Below, piece by piece: positions 52,443-60,631 of a stretch of 64,000 nucleotides of DNA. A model generated the notes under the pieces. That model was given only the letters and a program-made list of their open reading frames with translations, had not been told where the DNA came from and made no database searches. Source of the DNA: Pseudonocardia parietis (GTDB lineage Bacteria; Actinomycetota; Actinomycetes; Mycobacteriales; Pseudonocardiaceae); contig NZ_JAGINU010000001.1 of NCBI RefSeq assembly GCF_017876315.1, forward strand, positions 5,704,001 to 5,768,000. The letters run 5' to 3'. Every line of letters begins with the position of its first letter. Within the stretch, counting starts at the first letter, position 1. The translations under genes and the position numbers were made by a program.

Positions 52443-53449
52443 CGACGACCTCCCTCGACGCCGCCACCCTCGATCTCCTCACCGGGTCCGTGCGCGAGCT
52501 GTTCGCCGCGCTCCCGCCCGGCGGGGACCTCGGTCCGGCCCTCGACGAGCTCGGCTGGGCCGAGGTGGCCGCCGAGGACCCGGCCACCGCGACGACCCTG
52601 CTGTTCACCGAGCAGGGACGCTCACTGGCCTGCACCCGGGCGCTCGACGCCGTCCTGCTCGCCGAGCTCGACCCCGTGCTCCCCCCGGCGAGGGGCACCC
52701 GGGCGGTGCTGCTCCCCACCCCGGCGGACGGGGACGAGCCGAGCAGGCACGGCAGCACCCTGACCGGGGTGTTGTTGGCCCCGCCGGGCACCGTCGACGA
52801 GATCGTCGTCGCCACCACCCACGACACCGACGGCGAGCGATCCGTCCAGCTCGACGTCCACCCCGCGCCGGTCCTCGCGCCCCTCGCCCACCCCGTGCAG
52901 GGATTCGACACGGCCGGGTGGGTCACGGTGTCCGGGGCACGGCCGTCCTCGCCCCACGAGCGGATCCCGGCCGGGACCGCCTGGACGGCGGCGGCCGCGG
53001 CCGCGCAGCGCGCCCTCGCCGCGGAGATCCTCGGCACCTGCGACGCCGCACTGCAGATCGCCGTCCGGCACACCTCCGACCGCCGGCAGTTCGGCAGGCC
53101 GATCGCGGAGTTCCAGGCCGTGCGGCATCGGCTCGCCGAAGGCCTCGTCGCGCTGGAGGGGGCGCGCGGCGTGCTCCGGTCGGCGTGGGAGGTGGCCGAC
53201 GACCCCGGTGGGGCGATGTGGGCCGCCGCCCTGGCCAAATTGCAGGCAGGCCGCGCCCAGGCCCGGATCATGCGGGACGTCGTCCAGGTGCACGGCGCCA
53301 TGGGCGTCTCCCGGGAGGGTTCCGTGCACCGCTACGTCTCCCGTGCGGGCGCACTCGACGTGCTGCTGGGCGGTCGCCGCCTGCTCGCCGAGTCGATGGG
53401 GACGGCGATGCTCCTCGGCGCCGGCATCGACCCCGTCGCCCGGCTCTAG
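52439..53449 (+). CDS. Acyl-CoA dehydrogenase, pair A small-type subunit
   Basis: The 336-residue divergent ACAD conserves mainly the C-terminal helical domain: TSDRRQFGRPIAEFQAVRHR and VVQVHGAMGVSREGSVHRYV. The N-terminal region is short and the FAD-binding loops are weak, the feature of the partner subunit in heterotetramers. It starts inside the end of the previous gene (ATGA). Confidence 0.88.
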   Translation: MTTTSLDAATLDLLTGSVRELFAALPPGGDLGPALDELGWAEVAAEDPATATTLLFTEQGRSLACTRALDAVLLAELDPVLPPARGTRAVLLPTPADGDEPSRHGSTLTGVLLAPPGTVDEIVVATTHDTDGERSVQLDVHPAPVLAPLAHPVQGFDTAGWVTVSGARPSSPHERIPAGTAWTAAAAAAQRALAAEILGTCDAALQIAVRHTSDRRQFGRPIAEFQAVRHRLAEGLVALEGARGVLRSAWEVADDPGGAMWAAALAKLQAGRAQARIMRDVVQVHGAMGVSREGSVHRYVSRAGALDVLLGGRRLLAESMGTAMLLGAGIDPVARL

Positions 53450-53462
53450 GAGAGGTGGACCG

Positions 53463-54737
53463 ATGCCGAGTGAGATGGACGAGTTCGTCGCGGCGGCCCG
53501 CGAGTTCCTCGAGGCGAACGCCACCCGACGCACCAGCTCCGCGGACCTGCCCGAATGGGGTGTCGGCGAGGACCGGATCACCTACTTCAGCACGGACCCG
53601 CCCGAGGTCGACGCGGCCAAGGTCGCCGAGTCCCGGGCGTGGCAGAGGACGCGCTACGAGAACGGGTTCGGCTGGGTGACCGGGCCGCGGGCCTACGGCG
53701 GACGCGAGCTGAGCACCCTGCACGACCTGGTCTACGACGGGCTCGAGGCCGAGTACGACGTCCCGGATACCGGGGTGCTGTCCCTGATCGGGCTCGGCAT
53801 GATCGGGCCGACGATCCTGACCCACGCCCGCGACCACATCAAGGACCGGTACCTGCCGGCGATGTACCGCGGGGACGCGATCGCGTGCCAGCTCTTCAGC
53901 GAGCCGTCCGCGGGATCGGACCTCGCGAGCGTCGAGACCCGCGCGGTCCGCGACGGCGACGACTGGGTCGTCGACGGCCAGAAGGTGTGGACCTCCGTCG
54001 CCCAGCACGCCCAGATCGGCCTGTGCCTGTGCCGCACGAACCCGGACCTGCCGAAGCACAAGGGCATCACGGCCCTGCTGGTGGACATGTCGACGCCGGG
54101 GGTCGAGGTCCGCCCACTGCGCCAGATGAGCGGCGGGGCGGACTTCAACGAGGTCTTCCTCACCGGCGTCCGCGTTCCCGACGACCACCGCCTCGGCGAC
54201 GTCGACGGCGGGTGGCGGGTCGCCCTGACCACCCTGATGAACGAGCGGGCCACGGTCGGCGGGGAGGGCGCCGGGCCGGCGGCCCGGGCCCTGTCGCTGC
54301 CGTTCCTGACCGAGCTGCTCCGCGCCAACGGCCGGCTCGACGACGGTGCCGCGCGGCGACGGCTGGCCGAGCTCTACGCGGACCAGGCGGCCACCGAGTA
54401 CCTCAACCACCAGGCGATCCGCAAGCTCCGTGCCGGTACCCAGCCGGGCCCCGAGGCCTCGGTCTCCAAGCTCATGTACGCCCGGAACCTCACCCGGGGT
54501 GCCCACTTCGCCGCCGAGGTCGTCGGCCCAAGGTTGATCGCCGACACCGGCGAGTGGGGCACCTACTCCTGGACCGAACTGCTGCTCTCCACCCCCGCGC
54601 TGCGGATCCTGGGGGGCACCGAGGAGATCATGAAGAACATCCTGGCCGAGCGGATTCTCGGCCTGCCCAAGGAACCCGGCATCGACTCGACGTCGCCCTT
54701 CCGCGAGCTCCGCCGGTCCGGGACGACCGGCTCGTGA
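53463..54737 (+). CDS. Acyl-CoA dehydrogenase, pair B large-type subunit
   Basis: The 424-residue ACAD has LFSEPSAGSDLASVETRAVR, then WVVDGQKVWTSVAQHAQIGL, and ILGGTEEIMKNILAERILGL. The N-terminus carries an extra segment (TRRTSSADLPEWGVGEDRIT). GAGGTGGACCG precedes the ATG. It is coupled by GTGA to its partner and is probably responsible for a second dehydrogenation step or another chain length. Confidence 0.92.
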   Translation: MPSEMDEFVAAAREFLEANATRRTSSADLPEWGVGEDRITYFSTDPPEVDAAKVAESRAWQRTRYENGFGWVTGPRAYGGRELSTLHDLVYDGLEAEYDVPDTGVLSLIGLGMIGPTILTHARDHIKDRYLPAMYRGDAIACQLFSEPSAGSDLASVETRAVRDGDDWVVDGQKVWTSVAQHAQIGLCLCRTNPDLPKHKGITALLVDMSTPGVEVRPLRQMSGGADFNEVFLTGVRVPDDHRLGDVDGGWRVALTTLMNERATVGGEGAGPAARALSLPFLTELLRANGRLDDGAARRRLAELYADQAATEYLNHQAIRKLRAGTQPGPEASVSKLMYARNLTRGAHFAAEVVGPRLIADTGEWGTYSWTELLLSTPALRILGGTEEIMKNILAERILGLPKEPGIDSTSPFRELRRSGTTGS

Positions 54738-55879
54738 ACGGCACCGGAACGGGGACGGCCGCGCCGTCCGAGACCGAGCTCGCCGAGCTCCGCGCGGCGG
54801 TCCGGGGCTTCCTCGCGGCCAAGTCCGACGAGCACGCCGTCCGCACCGCCATGGGGTCGGAGCGCGGCCACGACGAGAAGGTCTGGCGGCAGATGGCCGA
54901 TCAGCTGGGCCTGCAGGCGCTGATCGTGCCGGTCGAGCACCGCGGGGACGGGCTAGGGCTGGTCGAGCTGGGCGTCGTCCTGGAGGAGATGGGTGAGGCC
55001 CTGCTGCCCTCGCCGTTCCTGTCCACGGTGGTCCTCGCCGCCACGGCGGTCGTGGCGTCCGGGGACGTCGCGACGGCGGAGCGGCTCCTGCCCGCTATCG
55101 CCGCCGGAACCCTGACGGCGACGCTCGCCGTTCCCGATCACGCCGGGAGCTGGGACGTCGGGGCCGGCCTCCGCGTCACCGCCACCGGTGGCCGTACCGG
55201 AGCCGTCCTCGACGGCATCGCGCCGATCGTCCTGGACGGGGCGACCGCGGACGTCGTCCTCGTCGTCGCCGACGGTCCGGACGGACCCGCACTGCACGTG
55301 ATCGACGGCGACGCCCCGGGCCTGGCACGGACGCCGCTGCGCACCCTCGACCCGACGCGCCGGATGGCCCGGCTCGACCTGGACGGGGTCCACGCCGAGC
55401 CGGTGGGCGACCCCGCGTCCCTCCCAGCCGTCCTGGACCGCGTCCTGGACGTCGCGACGGCGGCTCTCGCCGCCGAGCAGGTCGGCGGGGCACGCGCCTG
55501 CCTCGCCGCCAGCGCCCGCTACGCGACCGAGCGCATGCAGTTCGGCAGACCCATCGGCACCTTCCAGGCCGTCAAGCACAAGTGCGCGGACATGTTCACC
55601 CGGGTGCAGGTCGCCGACGCCGCGGCCCGGGAGGCCGCACGGGCCGTCGACGGGATCGAGGGCGCGCCGGCCGCCGGCATCGCCGCCGCCGTCGCCCACT
55701 CCGTGTGCTCCGAGGCGTTCATGGCGGTGGCGGCCGAGAACATCCAGGTGCACGGTGGGATCGGGTTCACCTGGGAGCACCCGGCGCACCTGTACTACCG
55801 CAGGGCCAAGGCGTCCCAGCTGCTCTTCGGCGGCCCCGCCGTCTACCACGAGCGGCTCCTGACGCGGGTGGGCGTGTGA
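54734..55879 (+). CDS. Acyl-CoA dehydrogenase, pair B small-type subunit
   Basis: The 381-residue partner ACAD contains GLQALIVPVEHRGDGLGLVE, then ATERMQFGRPIGTFQAVKHK, CADMFTRVQVADAA and IQVHGGIGFTWEHPAHLYYR. It begins at GTG 54734, inside the stop of pair B's large subunit, and ends the plus-strand operon. The downstream 595 bp hold only gene relics. Confidence 0.9.
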   Translation: MNGTGTGTAAPSETELAELRAAVRGFLAAKSDEHAVRTAMGSERGHDEKVWRQMADQLGLQALIVPVEHRGDGLGLVELGVVLEEMGEALLPSPFLSTVVLAATAVVASGDVATAERLLPAIAAGTLTATLAVPDHAGSWDVGAGLRVTATGGRTGAVLDGIAPIVLDGATADVVLVVADGPDGPALHVIDGDAPGLARTPLRTLDPTRRMARLDLDGVHAEPVGDPASLPAVLDRVLDVATAALAAEQVGGARACLAASARYATERMQFGRPIGTFQAVKHKCADMFTRVQVADAAAREAARAVDGIEGAPAAGIAAAVAHSVCSEAFMAVAAENIQVHGGIGFTWEHPAHLYYRRAKASQLLFGGPAVYHERLLTRVGV

Positions 55880-56030
55880 GCGAGTCGCGCTCCAAGACCG
55901 CGCGAGTCGCGATGTGGAACCAGGCAAGTCGCGATCTGGAGCCCCGCCAGCCGTCTGGCTCACAAGGCGGCCGCGCTGCTCCCTTACGCGGCGCGGCCGG
56001 CTCCACCGCGCGACTCGCCCGGCCCACGCC

Positions 56031-56230
56031 GACTCCGTCGGAACCGCCGTCGCCGCGACTGAGCTCCGCCCGGACGGACCGGACGCGGCATCGGGCACCG
56101 GCGAGCTGCTCGTCCGGGGCCCCGGCTGACCAGCGGTTACCGGAACCGGCCCGAGGACACGGCCCGCGCTCTCCCGGGCGGCTGGCACACCGGCGACCTC
56201 GTGCGGGTCGACGACGCCGGGCGCGCCCAC
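56031..56230 (+). pseudogene. Acyl-CoA synthetase fragment
   Basis: The frame reads DSVGTAVAATELRPDGPDAA, then SGTGELLVRGPG, and after a frameshift near 56126 TSGYRNRPEDTARALPGGWH then TGDLVRVDDAGRAHL. These are motifs A6-A7 of AMP-forming ligases. Start, adenylation core and C-terminus are missing. It is fused in frame to a TetR relic. Confidence 0.7.
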
Positions 56231-56467
56231 CTGCTCTTCCTGGACCAGGGATACGCCGGGGCCCGCATCGGCGACATCACGGACCGGTGCGGGATCTCCC
56301 GCACCGGCTCCTACACCTGCTTCCGCGGCAAGCGGGAGGTGTTTCGACGCGCTGAGGCCGAGCGCCTTCCGCGAGGTGCGGCCATACACGACGACGACCT
56401 GGTGCACACGCTGACCAGGTTCGTCGTCGGCATGCTCGACGCCGGCCGCCCGCCGGTCGGGCGGTGA
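56231..56467 (+). pseudogene. TetR HTH fragment fused to the synthetase relic
   Basis: LFLDQGYAGARIGDITDRCG then ISRTGSYTCFRGKREVFRRA closely parallels the HTH of the TetR at 43041 (LFLDRGYSGTRINNITDACG, ISRAGFYTYFKDKREVFN). The first helix and the ligand domain are lost; the frame ends at 56467. A continuous reading frame from GTG 56201 crosses the junction. Confidence 0.72.
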
Positions 56468-56474
56468 CCGCCCG

Positions 56475-57632
56475 TCACGCGGACGGTCGGACCGGCTCCC
56501 GCGGCAGCCCGAGCACCCGCTCCGCCAGGATGTTGCGCTGGATCTCGCTGGTGCCGCCGAGGATCGTCTGCGCGTGCCCGACAAGCATCCGGTGCACGAG
56601 CGGCTCGTCGTCCTCCGACCAGACCGCGTCCGGCCCGAGCGCCTCGACGCCCAGGTCGCCGATGTCGCGCTGCGTCTCGGACGTCAGCAGCTTCAGGACC
56701 GAGAACGACGGGGCGCCCGGTTCGGCACCCTCGGCGATCGCCCGTTCCCACGTCGCGCGCAGCTGCCAGACGCGGATCCACAGCTCGACGACCCTGCCGC
56801 GCAGGTGCTCGTCGAGCCGGTTCCGCTGCCGGGCCGCGGCCACGAGGTCGTCGAGGGCGCGGAACATCCCGACCGCGTTGGCGCCGAGGGAGAGGCGCTC
56901 CCGGCCCAGCGTCGCCGTCGCCACCCGCCAGCCCTGGCCCTCCTCGCCGACCAGAGCGTCCGGGGCGAGCTCGACCCCGGAGAGGAACACCTCGTTGAAC
57001 TTGCTCTCGCCGTCCATCTGGCGCAACGGGCGCACCAGGACCCCCGGCGCGTCCATCGGCACGACGAACACCGAGAGGCCGCCGTGGCCGGGACCGCCGG
57101 TCCTGGCCAGCAGCAGCCCGAATTCGGCCCCGTCGCCGCCGCTGGTCCACACCTTCTGCCCGTCGACCCGCCACCGGCCGTCGTCGCCCCGCACCGCCCG
57201 CGTCCGCACCGCGGCCAGGTCCGAACCCGCGTCCGGCTCGGAGAACAGCTGGCACCACATGTCGTCACCGGTGAGGATCCGCGGCAGGAACCGCTCGCGC
57301 TGCGCGTCCGAGCCGAAGGCCATCAGCACCGGGCCGACGAGGTCCGGGCCGACGATGTTGAGCTGGCGGGGTACGCCCGCGTGCGCCGCCTCCTCCGCGA
57401 ACGCCGCCTGCTCGGCCACGTCCGCGTCACGCCCGCCCCACCGCGTCGGCCAGTGCAGGCAGGCGTAGCCGGCCGCGGCGAGGGTCTGCTGCCAGGCGCG
57501 GCCCGCCGGGACGTCCTGCGCGGTGGGTGTCGGGCCGTAGTCGCGCAGCCCGTCCGGCTTCGCCACGGAGGCGAGCCAGGACCGAGCCTCGGCCCGGAAC
57601 ACCGCCGCCGTCGAGGGATCCCCGCCGCTCAT
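56475..57632 (-). CDS. Acyl-CoA dehydrogenase, pair C large-type subunit
   Basis: The 385-residue ACAD has LFSEPDAGSDLAAVRTRAVR, then WRVDGQKVWTSGGDGAEFGL and ILGGTSEIQRNILAERVLGL. It is last in a minus-strand operon with an aldolase-like thiolase, a DUF35 protein and the small-type ACAD; its start overlaps the thiolase-like stop by ATGA. Its partner is probably the gene at 59216-60367. Confidence 0.92.
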   Translation of the reverse strand: MSGGDPSTAAVFRAEARSWLASVAKPDGLRDYGPTPTAQDVPAGRAWQQTLAAAGYACLHWPTRWGGRDADVAEQAAFAEEAAHAGVPRQLNIVGPDLVGPVLMAFGSDAQRERFLPRILTGDDMWCQLFSEPDAGSDLAAVRTRAVRGDDGRWRVDGQKVWTSGGDGAEFGLLLARTGGPGHGGLSVFVVPMDAPGVLVRPLRQMDGESKFNEVFLSGVELAPDALVGEEGQGWRVATATLGRERLSLGANAVGMFRALDDLVAAARQRNRLDEHLRGRVVELWIRVWQLRATWERAIAEGAEPGAPSFSVLKLLTSETQRDIGDLGVEALGPDAVWSEDDEPLVHRMLVGHAQTILGGTSEIQRNILAERVLGLPREPVRPSA

Positions 57633-58777
57633 GTCGACAGGATCGTCACGGCGGCGGTTCCCGGCGCGCCGTAGAGCTGGGCGTAGCCAACCCGGGCCCG
57701 CTCCACCTGCCGGTCACCGGCCCGGCCGCGCAGCTGGTTGGCGAGCTCGTAGATCTGGCGGAGCCCGGAGGCACCGACGGGCTCGCCGTTGGCGATCAGC
57801 CCGCCGTCGGTGTTGACCGGGAGCCTGCCGCCGATCTCCGTGTCGCCGTCGGCGAGCAGCTTCTCCTGCTCGCCGTCCTTGCAGAACCCGTTCTCCGCCA
57901 TGTGGATGATCTCCGACCCGGCGTCGGTGTCCTGCAGCTGGACGACGTCGACGTCGTCCGGGCCCAGTCCGGCGCGCTCGAAGGCCGCCCGCGACGCGAA
58001 CACCGTCGGGCTCGGCGCCGACTCGATCGGCAGCGACGGGCTCAGCAGCTCGAACGCGCCCTCGCGCCGCGAGAACAGGGTGCTCGCCCTCAGGTGGATC
58101 GGGGTGCTCGTGTACTTGTGGGCCTGGTCCGCCCGGCACAGGACGACGGCGGCCGCGCCCTCGTCCGGACCGCAGTACATGAACTGCCGCAACGGGTAGT
58201 TCAGGACCGGTGACGCCAGGATCTCCTCCGGGGTGAGCACCTTGCGCCGCCAGGCGTTCGGGTTGGCGGCCCCGTTGCGGAACGCCTTCGCCGCCGCCCG
58301 GGCCAGGGCCAGGTGGGAGATCCCGTGGTCGTGCATGTACCGGTTGATCTTCATCCCGAAGAAGTGCGTGGTGAGGAAGAGCCCCGCCTCGCCGTACCAC
58401 GACGGCAGCCCGGACACCGACGGATGGTCGGAGAAGGCGCCGCGCGGGTGCTTGTCGAGGCCGACCGCGACGGTGACGTCGTGCTCGCCCAGCCGGATCG
58501 CGTCGGCCGCCATCGCGAGCGACGTCGCGCCCGTGGCGCAGCCGGTGAACACGGCCCGGCCCGGGATCCCGGTCAGGCCCAGCAGTCCGACGATCGCCTC
58601 GGGGTTCTTGACCTCCATGCTCCCGGCGTAGAGGGCCTGGACGTCGGGCCACTGCACCCCGGCGTCGCCGAGGGCCTCGATGACGGCGTCCTCGCCCATC
58701 TCGAGGGCCGACTTGCCGGGATAGCGCCCGAAGGGGTGCAGACCAACACCGATGATCGCGACGTCACCGCTGGTCAT
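57629..58777 (-). CDS. SCP-x-type thiolase-like protein lacking the GHP histidine
   Basis: The 382-residue thiolase-fold protein retains a Cys at the nucleophile position (AVFTGCATGATSLAMA), but the C-terminal box reads ANGEPVGASGLRQ, with Glu in place of His. The middle (VVQLQDTDAGSEIIHMAENG) also departs from the usual NEAF/HDCF motif. It may be a condensing or retro-aldol variant rather than a standard thiolase. It overlaps the DUF35 gene upstream and the ACAD downstream, giving a compact three-step module. Confidence 0.83.
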   Translation of the reverse strand: MTSGDVAIIGVGLHPFGRYPGKSALEMGEDAVIEALGDAGVQWPDVQALYAGSMEVKNPEAIVGLLGLTGIPGRAVFTGCATGATSLAMAADAIRLGEHDVTVAVGLDKHPRGAFSDHPSVSGLPSWYGEAGLFLTTHFFGMKINRYMHDHGISHLALARAAAKAFRNGAANPNAWRRKVLTPEEILASPVLNYPLRQFMYCGPDEGAAAVVLCRADQAHKYTSTPIHLRASTLFSRREGAFELLSPSLPIESAPSPTVFASRAAFERAGLGPDDVDVVQLQDTDAGSEIIHMAENGFCKDGEQEKLLADGDTEIGGRLPVNTDGGLIANGEPVGASGLRQIYELANQLRGRAGDRQVERARVGYAQLYGAPGTAAVTILST

Positions 58778-59216
58778 CTTCGTCTCCTTCCGGGACCGGG
58801 GCGAAGGCGTAGAGCAGGGTCTGGTTCCCGTCGGCGTCGACGCCGAACGGCTCGACGACGAGTTCCATCTCCTGGCCGATGAAGAGCTTCTCGGGGTCGG
58901 CCTCGGTGAGCCGCGCCTCGATCCGCAGCGCCCCCTCGAGCTCGACGTAGCCCACGGCGAACGGCTGGAACGTCTCCGGCGTGTCGTCGCCGGTGTACGG
59001 GGGTGCCGGTGGCCGGAACCGCTGCGTGGTGAAGGTCCACAGCCTCCCGCGGCGGGGCAGCTCGACCTGTTCGAGCTCCTCGCGGACGCCTCCGACGAGC
59101 CGGTGGGTGCGGTAGGGGAAGACCAGCTTCCCGTCCGACGAGCGGCCGGCGATCAGCGCCGGCCGCTCGGCCGGCCAGGTGAAGAGGCCCTCCGCCAGGG
59201 GTACCTGCGCGGTCAT
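58764..59216 (-). CDS. DUF35-like OB-fold protein without zinc cysteines
   Basis: The 150-residue protein has the DUF35 plan: PALIAGRSSDGKLVFPYRTH at the ribbon position, then GRLWTFTTQRFRPPAPPYTG, then FAVGYVELEGALRIEARLTE. The four zinc cysteines are absent: Ser, Asp, Tyr and His residues occupy the region. Its ATG coincides with the end of the upstream ACAD. It probably pairs with the GHP-less thiolase-like protein, as the other DUF35 proteins pair with theirs. Confidence 0.78.
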   Translation of the reverse strand: MTAQVPLAEGLFTWPAERPALIAGRSSDGKLVFPYRTHRLVGGVREELEQVELPRRGRLWTFTTQRFRPPAPPYTGDDTPETFQPFAVGYVELEGALRIEARLTEADPEKLFIGQEMELVVEPFGVDADGNQTLLYAFAPVPEGDEDDQR

Positions 59217-60367
59217 CACATGTGTCCTTCCTCGGGTTCGGTGCCGGGTCCGGCGCCGAGCACCGGCGCGAGCTCCCCGACCAGCGTGCGGTGCTCCTGC
59301 GACGTCCCGAACAGCGCGGCCGCGCCGCGAGAGCGCTTGACGTGCAGATGTGCCGGGTGTTCCCAGGTGTAGCCGATGCCGCCGTGCACCTGGACGGTGT
59401 CCGAGGCGCACCGGACGTAGGCGTCCGTACAGACGGCGTGGGCGATGTGCGCGACCAGGGTCAGGTCGGTGGCGTCGGCGTCGGCCGCCTGCACGGCCTT
59501 CCATGCGACCGACCGCGCGCCCTCGACGGCGACGAGCATGTCCGCGCACCGGTGCTTGACCGCCTGGAACGAGCCGATCGGACGGCCGAACTGCACGCGT
59601 GTCCGGGCGTGCTCGACGGCGAGCTCCAGCGAACGGGCGGCCCCGCCGACCTGTTCGCACGCGAGCAGTGCGGCGGCGCGGGGAACCGCGTCCGCCACGA
59701 TCGCGGGGCCCGCGTCCGGTGCCCCCACGGCGACCGCCGGGGCCCCGGCGAGGGTGACCCGGGCGATGCGCCGGGTGAGGTCGGACGTGCGCGGCGCGAC
59801 GATCTCGACACCCGGGGCCGGCAGCTCGACGGCGAAGAGCCCGGTACCGGAGTCCGTGCGTGCCACCACGAGCAGCAGGCCGGCGTCGCCCGCGTCGAGG
59901 ACGTGCGGCTCGATCCCGGACAGCTGCCAGCCCCGGCCGGAACGGGTCGCCCGGACGCGCGTGTAGTCGGCACCGCGACGCTCGCCGGTCAGGGCCGCGG
60001 TCGCGACGAGCCTGCCCGCGGCGATCTCGGGCAGCCATCGGGCCGCCGCGTCGGTGTCGCCGGACGCCAGGAGCGTCGGGACCGCGAGCCCGACCGTCGC
60101 GAGGTAGGGCGCGCATACGAGGGCCCGGCCCAGCTCCTCGAACACGACACCCTGCTCGACGTAGCCGGCCCCGGCGCCGCCGTACTCCTCCGGGATCGCC
60201 AGCCCCTGCAGCCCGATGCCCTCGGCCATGTGGAGCCAGAGGGCTGGGTCGTGGCCCCGGTCGCTCTCCATGGTGGCGCGTACGACGGCCTCCGGTGACT
60301 CCTTCTCCACGAAGGCCCGGACGGCGTTCCGCAGCTCACGCTGCTCGGCGGTGACTCCGGCACTCAC
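59216..60367 (-). CDS. Acyl-CoA dehydrogenase, pair C small-type subunit
   Basis: The 383-residue ACAD starts at GTG 60367. It has GLQGLAIPEEYGGAGAGYVE, then RVQFGRPIGSFQAVKHRCAD and VQVHGGIGYTWEHPAHLHVK, close to pair B's small subunit. It opens the minus-strand module ACAD, DUF35, thiolase-like, ACAD. Its N-terminal FAD region is better preserved than in the pair A partner. Confidence 0.92.
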   Translation of the reverse strand: MSAGVTAEQRELRNAVRAFVEKESPEAVVRATMESDRGHDPALWLHMAEGIGLQGLAIPEEYGGAGAGYVEQGVVFEELGRALVCAPYLATVGLAVPTLLASGDTDAAARWLPEIAAGRLVATAALTGERRGADYTRVRATRSGRGWQLSGIEPHVLDAGDAGLLLVVARTDSGTGLFAVELPAPGVEIVAPRTSDLTRRIARVTLAGAPAVAVGAPDAGPAIVADAVPRAAALLACEQVGGAARSLELAVEHARTRVQFGRPIGSFQAVKHRCADMLVAVEGARSVAWKAVQAADADATDLTLVAHIAHAVCTDAYVRCASDTVQVHGGIGYTWEHPAHLHVKRSRGAAALFGTSQEHRTLVGELAPVLGAGPGTEPEEGHM

Positions 60368-60466
60368 GCTCCACCGTGCCCTTCTTCATCGTCGAACTGT
60401 CGTCGGTAGGACGGCACCGGAGAGGGATCTCTCGTCGATGACGACCGACCTCGGGACGGAGGGGAC

Positions 60467-60631
60467 TCAGACGTGCTGCCCCGCGGGCACTGCTGCTACC
60501 GGCGGACCTCCGGCCGGGAGGATCGCCACGGCGGCGCCCGCCGCGGCGAACCGCCGGGCCACAGCGGCCCCGATCCCGCGGCTCGCAGCGGTGACGAGGG
60601 CGGTCCGGCCGTCGAGGACCTGCTCCGTCAC
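60467..60631 (-). pseudogene. Short-chain dehydrogenase fragment (N-terminal 54 residues)
   Basis: GTG 60631 overlaps the CoA-transferase stop (GTGA) and gives GRTALVTAASRGIGAAVARR then FAAAGAAVAIL, the NAD(P)-binding start of an SDR (TxxxxGIG). The frame then ends within 13 codons. The catalytic Ser-Tyr-Lys half is missing, so it is the stub of a deleted gene whose coupling to the CoA transferase survives. Confidence 0.75.
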
